A DNA stretch of 64,000 bases from assembly GCF_900108095.1 (NCBI RefSeq), contig NZ_FNWL01000005.1, positions 124,001 to 188,000 of the forward strand, given 5' to 3'. Below, piece by piece: positions 7,431-16,239 of the stretch. How positions within the stretch are numbered: the stretch's first letter is position 1; each line of letters starts with the position of its first letter. A model generated the notes under the pieces. The model did no database searches. It worked only from the letters and a program-made list of their open reading frames with translations, and was not told where the DNA came from. The position numbers were made by a program, and so were the translations under genes. Source of the stretch: Natronorubrum sediminis (lineage in GTDB: Archaea > Halobacteriota > Halobacteria > Halobacteriales > Natrialbaceae).

Positions 7431-8486
7431 TCAGGGTGCTTCTCGATACTGTTCCGTGTTCGTTGGTGACTCGGTGTACTCGTACTCCGTCACCTCGAGG
7501 TCGGCGCTCTCTTCGGCGTCGAACCAGATCCCGAGTCCGAGTGCGATTATCCCGAGCACCAACGCGACGAAGGAGCCAATCGCTCCGGCGAAGCCGTCGT
7601 TGCCGCGCAGCGTCCGCACGACCGATCCGACCAATCCGGCGCTTCCACCGGCCACCCCGATCGATCCCGCGCCGTACATGACGACGGCTGGGTGAAACTC
7701 GGAGACGACGTACTTGGTTTTCAGTCGCCAGAGGAAGTTTCGAAGCAACAACATCGAGACGAACCGGATGAACGGAACGTAACGAATGCTGCTCTCTTCG
7801 TCCCCGTAGATCGCCGTCATCGGTACGTCAGCGACGCGGCGTTCGTGGACGTTCAAGTGCGCGAGGAGGTGATTGAGGAAGCCGTGCTCGTCCGTGATCC
7901 CATCGAGGTCCAGTGATTCGACCGTTTCGCTCGAGATTGCCGTGTAGCCGTTCTGGGGGTCGCCGATGGCCCAGTAGCCGGAGGCGAACTTCGAGAGCCC
8001 GGTGAGCAGGGCATTGCCGAAGAACCTGAACGCCGACATATCCTCGCGGTCGTCAGGATGGAGGAGTCGGTTGCCTTTCGCGTAGTCGGCGTCGCCGTCG
8101 ACGACGGGGTCGATGATCCGATGGAGGATGTCGGGGTCCATCTGGCCGTCGCCGTTCATCACGGCGATGACGTCCATGCCGTCGTCGACGGCGTTTCTGT
8201 AGCCCGTCTTGACGGCTGCGCCGTAGCCGCGATTTTCCTCGTGTTGGATCGGAACGACTCGCTGTCCGTCACCGCCGTCGGTAACGGCCGGCTCGAGGTC
8301 CCTGGCGGCGGTGTCGTTGAGTCTCGAGGCGACCTGCTGGATAACGCTCCAGCTATCGTCCGGCGAATCGTCGTCGATCACGTAAATTCGGTCGACGAAA
8401 TCGGGAACCGTCTCGATGACGGTCCCGACGAACGGCGCTTCGTTGTACGCCGTGACGACGACGCCGATTCGACTTCCCTTATACAT
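7431..8486 (-). CDS. Glycosyltransferase family 2, membrane-anchored
   Basis: A 351-residue enzyme expected to transfer a nucleotide-activated sugar to a lipid (dolichol-type) carrier at the inner membrane face. The N-terminal GT-A domain has VVVTAYNEAPFV, YVIDDDSPDDS and AVMNGDGQMDPD, the last two being acidic metal/nucleotide motifs. The C-terminus (about residues 240-330) has hydrophobic spans around HPAVVMYGAGSIGVAGG and GAIGSFVALVLGIIALGLGI. It resembles DPM1/AglD-type transferases. It is the last gene of the operon and overlaps the dehydrogenase gene by 8 bases. ATG 8486 is chosen because homology begins there; an open extension upstream lies inside the neighbour. Donor sugar is inferred to be the product of the upstream genes. 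Confidence 0.88.
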   Translation of the reverse strand: MYKGSRIGVVVTAYNEAPFVGTVIETVPDFVDRIYVIDDDSPDDSWSVIQQVASRLNDTAARDLEPAVTDGGDGQRVVPIQHEENRGYGAAVKTGYRNAVDDGMDVIAVMNGDGQMDPDILHRIIDPVVDGDADYAKGNRLLHPDDREDMSAFRFFGNALLTGLSKFASGYWAIGDPQNGYTAISSETVESLDLDGITDEHGFLNHLLAHLNVHERRVADVPMTAIYGDEESSIRYVPFIRFVSMLLLRNFLWRLKTKYVVSEFHPAVVMYGAGSIGVAGGSAGLVGSVVRTLRGNDGFAGAIGSFVALVLGIIALGLGIWFDAEESADLEVTEYEYTESPTNTEQYREAP

Positions 8487-10059
8487 CGTCCCCTCCGTGT
8501 CGGCCGTCGGTCGTCGGCTCGTCGGCCGAGGAAACGCTGGTCGTCGTTCGATCACCAGCCCGTTCGCTCACGCCACCGTCTGCCGTGAGCGATCGCTCGC
8601 CACCTAATTTCAGCTCGTCGCCCGCGAGGCCACCCGCCGGTGACTGTCCGTCGACTTTCCCCGCGAGCGTGTACACACGGTGGTCGGTCTCCGCCAGATC
8701 GAGGGCGTCTCGGCCGTCGACGATCACCATCGGCTCGAGGTCGTCCCACGAAATCGCGTCGAACTCGTCGTGTGGGGTGACGAGCACGGCGGCGTCGAAC
8801 GATTCGTTCGAAAGCTCGTCGATTTCGAGCGCTCGAGCGCCGTACGCTTCTGGATCGACGAGCGGATCGATTCCGGCGACGTCGGCTCCGCGCTCCTCGA
8901 GCGCGTCGATCACGCCCAGTGCCGGCGAGGCTCGCGTTTCCTCGATGCCTGGCCGGTAGGTCACGCCCAGCACGAGGACGGATGCTCCGTCGAGATCGGC
9001 GTCCTCGGCTGTGAGCACTCGCTCGAGGCGGTCGACGACGACCGTCGGCATCTCGTCGTTGAGTTCCCGGGCGGTCTGGGTCACGGCCATCGGCTCGTCG
9101 TTCTGAGCCAGCAGGAAGTGGGGGTAGTAGGGGATGCAGTGGCCACCGACTCCAGGGCCGGGGTCGTGGAGCTGACACATCGGCAGGTCGTTCGCCGTTT
9201 GAATCGCTTCGCGAACCGAAATGCCGAGTTCGTCCGCGAGTCGGCCCAACTCGTTCGCCAGCCCGATGTTGACGTCGCGGTAGATCCCCTCGAACACTTT
9301 GACGGCTTCGGCCGTCGTCGCGTCGGAGACGGGGTGTACTTCGTTGCTCGAGAGTTCGTCGTAGAGGAGGGCGGCCGCGCGGGTGCTCTCGTCGTCGATG
9401 CCGCCGACGACCTTCGGGTACTCCCCGCGGATGTCCCGGAGCGCCGTCGTGGACGACGTTCGCTCGGGACAGAACGCGAGGCCGAACTCGTCGCCCGACA
9501 GGCCGCTCTTTTGCTCGAGGTGGGGCTGGATGACGTCACGACAACTCGTCGGCGGCAGCGTCGATTCGGCGACGACGAGATCCCCCGGCTCGAGGCCGGC
9601 GGCGATGTCGTCGACGACCGACTCGACCGTCGTCAAATCCGGCTGCTGATCGTCGTCTAGCAGCGTCGGGACGATGATGACGTGAATTCGGGCCATCGAG
9701 GCTGCCCGCTGGCCGTCCGTGGTCGCCTCGAGTCGGCCGGCGTCGACCTGGTCGGCGATCAGCGTCTCGAGACCCGGTTCGCCGACGATGTGGCTCTCGC
9801 CGTCCGCGATCCGCTCGACGACGGCTGGGTCGATGTCGACGCCGGTGACGTTTCCGAACCGTTCGGCGTAGACGCCAGCGAGGGGGAGCCCCATCTTCCC
9901 GAGGCCGTAGACGGCCACTGGAGTCTCGCCCGACGTGAGCAACTCGCGCTGTCGGTCGCTCGAACACGAGGCTCGATAGAGGCCGATCGCCGAGTCGTCG
10001 CCGTTCGTTCCGCTTTCGGCCGATCCGGTCGTTTCCTGCTCGGCCGTCTCTCGGCTCAT
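8479..10059 (-). CDS. UDP-sugar 6-dehydrogenase (WecC/WbpA type)
   Basis: A 526-residue member of the UDP-glucose/GDP-mannose dehydrogenase family, oxidising C6 of a UDP-acetamido sugar to the uronic acid with NAD+. Seen are the Rossmann motif VAVYGLGKMGLPLAGVYAER, AESTLPPTSCRDVI, FCPERTSS, KVFEGIYRDVNIGLANEL and the catalytic-cysteine region PGVGGHCIPYYPHF. The third domain has VLVLGVTYRPGIEETRASP. About 40 residues at the N-terminus and 70 at the C-terminus are Asp/Ser/Gly-rich extensions beyond the family core. It overlaps the oxidoreductase gene by 4 bases (ATGA). UDP-GlcNAc or UDP-ManNAc is the likely substrate; the sequence does not decide which. Confidence 0.9.
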   Translation of the reverse strand: MSRETAEQETTGSAESGTNGDDSAIGLYRASCSSDRQRELLTSGETPVAVYGLGKMGLPLAGVYAERFGNVTGVDIDPAVVERIADGESHIVGEPGLETLIADQVDAGRLEATTDGQRAASMARIHVIIVPTLLDDDQQPDLTTVESVVDDIAAGLEPGDLVVAESTLPPTSCRDVIQPHLEQKSGLSGDEFGLAFCPERTSSTTALRDIRGEYPKVVGGIDDESTRAAALLYDELSSNEVHPVSDATTAEAVKVFEGIYRDVNIGLANELGRLADELGISVREAIQTANDLPMCQLHDPGPGVGGHCIPYYPHFLLAQNDEPMAVTQTARELNDEMPTVVVDRLERVLTAEDADLDGASVLVLGVTYRPGIEETRASPALGVIDALEERGADVAGIDPLVDPEAYGARALEIDELSNESFDAAVLVTPHDEFDAISWDDLEPMVIVDGRDALDLAETDHRVYTLAGKVDGQSPAGGLAGDELKLGGERSLTADGGVSERAGDRTTTSVSSADEPTTDGRHGGDDV

Positions 10060-11045
10060 TGCGCTTGCACCTCCCGTTTGGGAGTCTCGTCGTCGACGAG
10101 TGCAGAGATCGTCTGGACCGTCTCGAGGGCGGCGATCCCGTCTTCGGCCGTCACGACCGGTTCGGAATCGGTTCTGACGGCCTCGAGAAAGGCCTCGAGT
10201 TCGTGACGAAGCGGTTCGCCGTTGTCGACTCGTGGGCGTTCGATGACGCTCTCGTGGCGATAGCGTCGTTTCCCATCGTCGACGACGTACTCGGGGTAGG
10301 AGTTTCGGTGAATCAAGACGGATTGTTGGAGGTAATCGACCTCGAGAAGGCACTCTCGAGCGGTTACGGTGAGCCGACGGACTTTCTTTTGCGTGACGCG
10401 ACTCGCCGTCAGCGAGGCCACCACGTCGTCGTACTGGAGTGTGGCGGTGGTGTACTGGCCGTCGTCGGTCCCCATCGCGGTCATGGCGTCAGGCTGGCCG
10501 TCGAGAATGGCTCTGACGATGTCGATATCGTGGACCATCAGGTCCGAGACGACGTTCCCGAGCGAGGTTCGCTCGAGTGGCGGGCCGAGGCGTTCGGCCT
10601 CGAGGCTGATGACCTCGAGGTCGTCGATCAACTCTGAGACCGTCTGGACGGCCGGATTGAACCGTTCGATGTGACCGACTTGCAAGACGAGTCCGGCGTC
10701 GGCTGCCTGTTCAGCCAGCGCTCGGCCTTCCTCGACGGTCTCGGCGATCGGCTTTTCGACTAACACGTGGACGCCCGCGTCGAGACACTTCGAGACGACG
10801 TCGTAGTGGACGCTCGTCGGCACGGCGACCGTGACGACGTCACAGCGCTCGAGGACGGTATCGAACGCGACGGCGTCGGTGTCGTACTCGCGGGCGACTC
10901 GCTGGGCGACCTCGTCGTCGTTGTCGCTGACGCACGCGAGGTCGACCGATCGCAGTTCACTGTAGACGCGCGCGTGGTTTTCGCCCATCGAGCCGACGCC
11001 GATGACGCCGGCGCTGATCGGTCGTGCGGAGGGTGTTCGGTTCAT
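10056..11045 (-). CDS. Gfo/Idh/MocA oxidoreductase (WbpB/WlbA type)
   Basis: A 329-residue NAD-dependent oxidoreductase. The N-terminal Rossmann fold starts AGVIGVGSMGENHARVYSEL and the conserved VLVEKPIAETVEEG carries the EKP motif. The C-terminal domain includes VGHIERFNPAVQ and NVVSDLMVHDIDIV. Within this operon it most likely oxidises C3 of a UDP-2-acetamido uronic acid to the 3-keto form, as WbpB/WlbA do. Start ATG 11045 overlaps the aminotransferase stop by 4 bases, and its end overlaps the dehydrogenase start by 4, so translation is probably coupled. The family is certain; substrate follows from gene order. Confidence 0.88.
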   Translation of the reverse strand: MNRTPSARPISAGVIGVGSMGENHARVYSELRSVDLACVSDNDDEVAQRVAREYDTDAVAFDTVLERCDVVTVAVPTSVHYDVVSKCLDAGVHVLVEKPIAETVEEGRALAEQAADAGLVLQVGHIERFNPAVQTVSELIDDLEVISLEAERLGPPLERTSLGNVVSDLMVHDIDIVRAILDGQPDAMTAMGTDDGQYTTATLQYDDVVASLTASRVTQKKVRRLTVTARECLLEVDYLQQSVLIHRNSYPEYVVDDGKRRYRHESVIERPRVDNGEPLRHELEAFLEAVRTDSEPVVTAEDGIAALETVQTISALVDDETPKREVQAQ

Positions 11046-12322
11046 GAGTGGAAGTGGTCGTAAATCGCGTCGACGACGGTTCGTCGATCGGCCGCCGTAA
11101 GATCGGGATGGACGGGCAACGAGAGGACGCTCTCGCTCGCCCGTTCGGTCTGCGGAAGCGTCGCTGCGGCCGTACTCACCGTCTCGTAGGCGGGCTGTCG
11201 ATGAATCGGCGTTCCGTAGTAGACGCCGGTGTCGACATCGTGGTCCGCCAGCGTCGACGCGAGGGCGTCTCGCTCGTCCGTCGAAATCGTGTACTGGTGG
11301 TAGACGTGACGGTAGCCCGCCGGTTCCGTCGGCGTCTCGAGTGCCAGCGATGCCAACTCGTCGTTGTAGTAAGCCGCGTGTTCCCTGCGGGCGCGGTTGA
11401 ACTCGGGGAGTCGCTCGAGTTGGGCGCGGCCGATCGCGCCGGCCATGCTCGTCAGTCGGTAGTTGTGGCCGAGACGGACGTGGTCGTAGTTGCCGTCGGA
11501 GCCGACGTCTCGCCCGTGATTGACGAAACTCGCGGCGCGGTCGGCGACGTCGGCTCGATCGGTGGTGATCACGCCGCCTTCGCCGGTCGTCATGTTCTTC
11601 GTCGGATAGAACGAGAAACACGCCGCGTCGCCGAACCCGCCGACGCGCTCGCCGTCGATCGCCGCCCCGTGGGCCTGACAGGCGTCTTCGACGACGAACA
11701 GGTCGTGTTCGTCCGCGATCGCACAGAGGTCGTCCATCGGTGCGGCGAGCCCGTAGAGGTGGACCGGCATGATCCCGACGACATCGTCTCGGTCCTCGAG
11801 CACTCGCTCGACGGCAGCGGGATCGAGGGTGTACGTTTCGGGGTCGATATCGGCGAAGATCGGCGTTCCGCCGGCGAGTCTGATCGCGTTCGCGCTCGCG
11901 ACGAACGAGAACGACGACGTGATGACGCCGTCACCCGCTTCGAGGCCGAGCGCCTCGAGCGCCGTGTGGAGGGCCGTTGTCCCGTTCGAGGTGGCGACGG
12001 CACGATCCGTGCCACAGTAGTCGGCGAACTCGTCTTCGAAGGCTCTGACTTCCGGGCCGTCGGCGAGCATCCCGCTCTCGAGGACGGATTCGACTCGCTC
12101 GAGGGCGTCCGATCCCAGGTCGGGGGCCGCGATCGAAACGGATTTCGTCGACTCGTCGGCCGGCGGATTCGCGTCACTCGAGCGGCCAGCGGCATCGTCA
12201 GCATCACCAGAAGCGTCGGATTCTGCGACGCCGCCGTCCGCTCGAGCGTTCGATCGGGCCTCACTCGTCTGCTCCGTTCGCTCGGGGTAGTCACCCCCTG
12301 AGCCGGGGTTCGTCCCGGTCAT
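11042..12322 (-). CDS. DegT/DnrJ/EryC1 sugar aminotransferase (WbpE type)
   Basis: A 426-residue PLP enzyme. Key features are TSNGTTALHTALEALGL (phosphate cup), VEDACQAHGA with the PLP-binding Asp, FSFYPTKNMTTGEGG with the Schiff-base Lys, and a C-terminal domain ending HPDLTAADRRTVVDAIYDHF. It should transfer an amino group from glutamate to the 3-keto sugar made by the adjacent oxidoreductase. The first 60 residues are an Asp/Ser/Ala-rich extension not found in typical members. No internal ATG lies before the fold, and the 4-base overlap with the upstream stop supports the long start. Confidence 0.9.
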   Translation of the reverse strand: MTGTNPGSGGDYPERTEQTSEARSNARADGGVAESDASGDADDAAGRSSDANPPADESTKSVSIAAPDLGSDALERVESVLESGMLADGPEVRAFEDEFADYCGTDRAVATSNGTTALHTALEALGLEAGDGVITSSFSFVASANAIRLAGGTPIFADIDPETYTLDPAAVERVLEDRDDVVGIMPVHLYGLAAPMDDLCAIADEHDLFVVEDACQAHGAAIDGERVGGFGDAACFSFYPTKNMTTGEGGVITTDRADVADRAASFVNHGRDVGSDGNYDHVRLGHNYRLTSMAGAIGRAQLERLPEFNRARREHAAYYNDELASLALETPTEPAGYRHVYHQYTISTDERDALASTLADHDVDTGVYYGTPIHRQPAYETVSTAAATLPQTERASESVLSLPVHPDLTAADRRTVVDAIYDHFHS

Positions 12323-12897
12323 ACGAGTTGGTTCGCCCCCTCGAGTGGCTTCGGTAGTGGACGTTCTTTCGCGGGCGTCCCGACGGCGAGCGTGTTCGGC
12401 GGAACGTCTTCCGTAACGACGGAGCCGGCGGCGACGAACGCGTTTTCACCGATCGTCACGCCGGGCAACAGCGTCGCGTTCGCGCCGATCGACGCGCCGT
12501 CTTCGATCGTCGGTCCCTCGAGGCCGTTGTCCGTTCTGATCGGGTACTCGTCGTTCGTCAAGGCGGCGCTCGGGCCGATGAAGACGTTGTCGCCGATCGT
12601 CGTCTCGGTCGGAATGTAGACGTTCGTTTGCAAACTGACATGGGAGCCGATCGTCGTTTGGCCGTCGATAACCGTCTTGGTCCCCACGAGCACGTCGTCA
12701 CCGATCGTCGTCGCTTCTCTGACCAAAATGTCGTGTCCCGTCGTAAATTCGTCGCCGATAGTGACGTCTCCGTAGAGAATCGACCCGGCTCTGATGGTCG
12801 CGTCGTCGCCGACTCTCGTCGGCTCCTCGAACTCACCGTGACCGAGCGTCGTCTCGTCGTCGACCGTACAGTTCTCGCCACAGACGAACCGACTCAT
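12319..12897 (-). CDS. Left-handed beta-helix acetyltransferase (WbpD/WlbB type)
   Basis: A 192-residue hexapeptide-repeat protein. Repeats such as VTIGDEFTTGHD, TTIGDDVLVGTK, TTIGSHVSLQTN and TTIGDNVFIGPS form the helix. They are followed by IEDGASIGANATLLPGVTIGENAFVAAGSVVTEDVPPNTLAVGTPAK, the usual acetyl-CoA/trimer end of this family. It should N-acetylate the 3-amino group installed by the aminotransferase. It is the first gene of the operon, with a strong ribosome-binding site. The family call is firm, the acceptor inferred. Confidence 0.88.
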   Translation of the reverse strand: MSRFVCGENCTVDDETTLGHGEFEEPTRVGDDATIRAGSILYGDVTIGDEFTTGHDILVREATTIGDDVLVGTKTVIDGQTTIGSHVSLQTNVYIPTETTIGDNVFIGPSAALTNDEYPIRTDNGLEGPTIEDGASIGANATLLPGVTIGENAFVAAGSVVTEDVPPNTLAVGTPAKERPLPKPLEGANQLV

Positions 12898-12903
12898 TGG
12901 CGT

Positions 12904-12911
12904 TCACCTCC
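12904..12911 (-). promoter_or_regulatory. Shine-Dalgarno site of the sugar operon
   Basis: Minus-strand GGAGGTGA, ending six bases before the ATG of the acetyltransferase gene, is a near-perfect anti-16S match. It fixes the start at 12897. It also implies a leadered transcript, in contrast to the leaderless promoters that dominate this window. Confidence 0.6.
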
Positions 12912-13318
12912 GCCACTGTTCGTCGAGCCCGTCGCATCCTGTCGACTTGCTACGCATCGTAGATATCTCATTGATTCACCGATACCCGCGTGGGCAATCG
13001 TCCAAATACAGCCGGGAATACGGCTTTGTTATCCCCGGCCTGCGACGGCTGTAACCACCAACTATACCGATCTCACGCCGCAGTGTCTGTAACCCCCCTC
13101 GAGACAGCCCAAAATCGCCGCGTTCGGCCACTCGAGTTGGATACTCGAAAAGAAATATTGGATTATTCGTCAATCACGAGTCCCGACTGGTACATCTCCC
13201 TTTCGTCCGGGTAGACGAGAGATAGTAAAGTGCCATAGTCTGGCATTCGGTGTCGTGAGGTATCCAAACAGACCCGGGATGCGGGAATGGGAGTCATTTG
13301 GGAACCGCGAGGACGCTC
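12912..13318. other. Intergenic region with a 10-bp stem-loop
   Basis: About 400 bases between the divergent sugar operon and the gene at 13319. GCCGGGAATA (13011-13020) and TATCCCCGGC (13030-13039) pair with one mismatch around a 9-base loop. AT-rich bases around 12960-12975 (GATATCTC on either strand) may hold the operon promoter. No credible coding frame is seen. Confidence 0.45.
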
Positions 13319-13846
13319 ATGTCTGAACACGAATTGTCACAAGCGCAGTTGTTCGACGTCTTTAGCAACGCCCGGCGACGCCGAACCGTCCAGTATCTCA
13401 AGCAACAGGGTCGACAATGTGATCTCGCACCGCTCGTCGAGCAGGTTGCCGCCTGGGAGAACGATGTCGACCCGAGCGAGGTCACGCGAACCCAACGCCG
13501 ACGCGTGTACATCTCGCTCTATCAAACCCACCTTCCGATGCTCGAGGAACACGGGATCGTCGACTGGAACCCCGACGAACACGTCATCAGGCTCCTCCCG
13601 GGCGACGAGGTCTTCGATCCGTACCTCGACCACCGCCTCGAGAGTCAGCGACCGTGGCATCGCTTCTACGCGGTCGTCACGTCACTCGGCGTGATCGCGT
13701 TCGCACTCACCGTCTTCTCGGTCGGGCCACTGACGGTGACGGCCGCGCCGCTCGTCGCATTAGTCCTCTGTGTGCTCGTCCTCGCTGTCTCGGTCGTCCA
13801 GCACCTTTCCCGGCGACCGAAACTCGACCCACCACTGGCACTGTAA
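13319..13846 (+). CDS. Winged-helix membrane protein (DUF7344-like)
   Basis: A 175-residue protein. Residues 1-100 are a winged helix: LFDVFSNARRRRTVQYLKQ, VEQVAAWENDV, then RRVYISLYQTHLPMLEEHGIVDW. The end holds two probable membrane spans (FYAVVTSLGVIAFALTVFSV and APLVALVLCVLVLAVSVV). This domain order is widespread in Halobacteria and is usually called DUF7344; its function is unknown, but a membrane-tethered regulator is plausible. A second member lies at 17492-17995. The ATG at 13319 is preferred over an in-frame start seven codons earlier. Confidence 0.8.
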   Translation: MSEHELSQAQLFDVFSNARRRRTVQYLKQQGRQCDLAPLVEQVAAWENDVDPSEVTRTQRRRVYISLYQTHLPMLEEHGIVDWNPDEHVIRLLPGDEVFDPYLDHRLESQRPWHRFYAVVTSLGVIAFALTVFSVGPLTVTAAPLVALVLCVLVLAVSVVQHLSRRPKLDPPLAL

Positions 13847-14205
13847 GTCCGAGCGAACCGACGACCCGTCCGACTGCCCTCGAGATACCACCGCTCCATT
13901 CTCCGTCCACAGTCGTCGATGCGACGAGTTTCCGTCTGAGTTACTCCTCTGGATTCGACTTCGGTTCGATTCCGGTTCGACTTCAGCGGTTCTTCGTGCC
14001 CTCCGCGTCGACCGCCACCAGCTTCGTCGAGAGTCACGTGAACGTCGCGATCAGCCTTCGTCTCCGAGTGGCCCGAGCGTCCGGTAGTCGCTGTTGCTAG
14101 GGAGTTGCCGTCGCTAGGGGCGTCGAAATTGCACGGACAGACGAACGCGAACCAAGAAGATGAACGCCGCGGGGCTCACGCGAGTCGCGAGCGCCTATCG
14201 AGCGA
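13847..14205. other. Intergenic region, nothing recognised
   Basis: About 359 bases between the convergent genes ending at 13846 and 14206. Open frames here have the wrong composition for this genome and no recognisable motifs. A repeated TTCGGTTCGATT-like direct repeat near 13959-13980 is short and probably incidental. Confidence 0.4.
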
Positions 14206-15213
14206 TCACTCGAGCGTGACCCAGAAGTACGTGTCCTCGTCGGCGTTCTCGTTCGTCGGTTCGTCGGGCACCTCGTCGGCGTACAACAGGACGCTCATCC
14301 GGACCGTCTCACCTTCGTCCGCGGTCGGCGTCACGGTGAGTTCGTCCGTCCCGGTCGTTCCGTCGTCGAGGGTCGTCTCGAGTTCCTCGAGATCGCTTCG
14401 CTCTTCGACGCTGTCGTCTTCGACGACTTGCTCCTGGATCACGACCGTGTAGTCGGTCTCTTCGCCTTCCTGGTTGTCGATCGAGACGGTCGCCGTCACC
14501 GACTCGCCCGCCTCGATCTCGTCGTCGATCTCCCCTGCGACGAGGTCGCCGTCGTCGTCCTCGCCGTAGAGAGCTAACTCGGTGAATCCGCCCGTCGATA
14601 ATGGGGCGAGGAAGGCAACGAGGAGGGCTCCCGCCGCCAGCCCGACTGCGAGAACGAGCACGATCGACGACGCCGTCGCAACGGCGCTCTCGTCTCGTCG
14701 AAGCTGTGAGAACGACTCGAGTGGCGAGCCGATAAATCGCTCCGGCTTCGGCGTTCGCAGTCGGCGGACGACGCCCAGTTGCGCCAGCACGACCGTGATG
14801 ATCACGAGGCTTGCGGCGATCGGTTCGGTCGTGAGTCCCCACTGCGTAAACGGTAATGCGATGGCGACGAGCGGGACGATCGCGAGCGAGATCGCGAACG
14901 ATAGCCCGAGTCGCTCGAGCCAATCGATTCCGCGGACGTAGCCTGACGGTCGGTGGGGGTCGGTTGGGTCGCCGCCCGCCGTCCTCGGCTGTCTCGACGT
15001 TCGCTCGGCGGCTGGAAAGAGCACCGAGACCAGCGCGTATCCCGGCAGGAACAAGGCGAGTGGGAAGGTTGCGAGTAGCCTGAGAACGCTCCCTTCGGCG
15101 TAGGAGGTGACGAGTACGTACGCTATCACGGCGACGATCGAGACCGCCGCCAGATCGATCGGGTACTGTCGGACTGCGCTGAACCGCGTCGGCGTCGTGG
15201 TTTCGTGACTCAT
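14206..15213 (-). CDS. DUF1616 family membrane protein
   Basis: A 335-residue protein. It opens with paired spans (LAAVSIVAVIAYVLVTSYA and LRLLATFPLALFLPGYALVSVLFP) characteristic of DUF1616. These are followed by LGLSFAISLAIVPLVAIALPF, a fourth span near residue 140 and a fifth near 190. Residues about 220-335 form an outward beta domain with SVTATVSIDNQEGEETDYTV, resembling the CARDB-like tail of these proteins. Function is not established; members often lie near S-layer and glycosylation loci, as here about 1.3 kb from a sugar operon. The alternative frames over this span are shadows. Confidence 0.85.
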   Translation of the reverse strand: MSHETTTPTRFSAVRQYPIDLAAVSIVAVIAYVLVTSYAEGSVLRLLATFPLALFLPGYALVSVLFPAAERTSRQPRTAGGDPTDPHRPSGYVRGIDWLERLGLSFAISLAIVPLVAIALPFTQWGLTTEPIAASLVIITVVLAQLGVVRRLRTPKPERFIGSPLESFSQLRRDESAVATASSIVLVLAVGLAAGALLVAFLAPLSTGGFTELALYGEDDDGDLVAGEIDDEIEAGESVTATVSIDNQEGEETDYTVVIQEQVVEDDSVEERSDLEELETTLDDGTTGTDELTVTPTADEGETVRMSVLLYADEVPDEPTNENADEDTYFWVTLE

Positions 15214-15394
15214 CGCTTGACTCGGTAGTGATACTGGTCAGTTCGCCGCTTCGCCGGTGACAGGACGCCTCTCATTCTCGAATCGTTGGCTCAATGCACG
15301 CTCTCGGGTTTTGTTATGCCCGTATTACCGCGGATCCATCTCTCGATTGCCACTTCCCACAGCAGCGAGGCTCTTCCGGCAACCCACGAGTGAC

Positions 15395-15670
15395 CTAGAA
15401 GTCGAGATACTGTTCTTCCCATTCACGACGCTCGTCGATTCGTTCACGACCACTGTCAGTGATCGCATAATAGTTCGTTCGCCGATCGAGTTGGCCCTTT
15501 TCGACCAGCTCTTTGTTGACGAGCGTATCCAGATTCGGGTACAACCTCCCGTGATTTATTTCCGAGCTATAGTACTTCTCAACCTCGTCTTTGACGGTCT
15601 GTCCTGACGGTTGATCAGCACCTGCGATTACGTATAGGAGGTCTCGTTGGAAGCCGGTCAGATCGTGCAT
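15395..15670 (-). CDS. PadR-family transcriptional regulator
   Basis: A 91-residue winged helix. GFQRDLLYVIAG and the recognition segment VEKYYSSEINHGRLYPNLDTLVNKELVEKG are followed by the wing DRRTNYYAITDSGRERI. This is the PadR pattern found in small haloarchaeal regulators. It lacks the long C-terminal dimerisation helices of bacterial PadR and ends soon after the wing. It appears to be monocistronic. An AT-rich AACAAATATC about 30 bases upstream on its strand may be its promoter. Confidence 0.82.
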   Translation of the reverse strand: MHDLTGFQRDLLYVIAGADQPSGQTVKDEVEKYYSSEINHGRLYPNLDTLVNKELVEKGQLDRRTNYYAITDSGRERIDERREWEEQYLDF

Positions 15671-15906
15671 TGCTCAATCACAAAGACCATTCCCCTGAGT
15701 AGATATTTGTTATCCGTATCATACAGCAGCGTTAGAACTCCTTTCAAAAGATGTTTCACGAATTAAAGTGGGTATTCGAGCGACTGTGTCTCGAACCAGT
15801 GGGTCCACTCGGTCCTGACAGTCGACTCACCCATTACGTTCGTGTACTCCGCTTTCGCTACAGATAGAGACAGGCTACGGCCGTGATACGCACTCGAGTC
15901 TCGAAA

Positions 15907-16239
15907 TCAGTCGTCGATTTCCGACACCGAGACGTTGATCCCATCCCCACCGATCTGTACTTGAAGCGTGTCGATCGTCGCCTCGTACGCCGTCGTGTGT
16001 GAGCCATCGTCGTCGAACCGAACGCACTCGGCTAAGAGATTGCTCTCGAGAAGGTTGTTGATTCGTCTGTACACCGTTGCTGAGGAACTGTCCGTCCGTT
16101 TGGTGAGTTCTTTTGCTGTTTTCGGCCCATCTCGTGTCGCGACGAGGATTGTTCGCGCACACTCGTCCCCGAGGACGTCGAGCTGGGCGGACGGTTCTGG
16201 CGTCGATTCGGAAGGCGTGTTACTCGCTTGCATTGACAT
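15907..16239 (-). CDS. Winged-helix regulator (ArsR/HTH_20-like)
   Basis: A 110-residue protein. An unfolded Ser/Pro start precedes the DNA-binding domain: QLDVLGDECARTILVATRDGPKTAKELTKRTDSSSATVYRRINNLLESNLL. That is the ArsR-like 'HTH_20' layout typical of Halobacteria. The last 35 residues form short beta strands (TLQVQIGGDGINVSV) resembling the C-terminal part of regulators such as the one at 50704. Two close ATGs, at 16239 and 16233, are both possible; 16239 was chosen. No paired membrane gene follows here. Confidence 0.75.
   Translation of the reverse strand: MSMQASNTPSESTPEPSAQLDVLGDECARTILVATRDGPKTAKELTKRTDSSSATVYRRINNLLESNLLAECVRFDDDGSHTTAYEATIDTLQVQIGGDGINVSVSEIDD

Noticed and set aside
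11048-12301. 417-codon plus-strand frame over the aminotransferase
   Set aside because: Arg/Val/Asp translation with no motifs; antisense shadow of a GC-rich gene.
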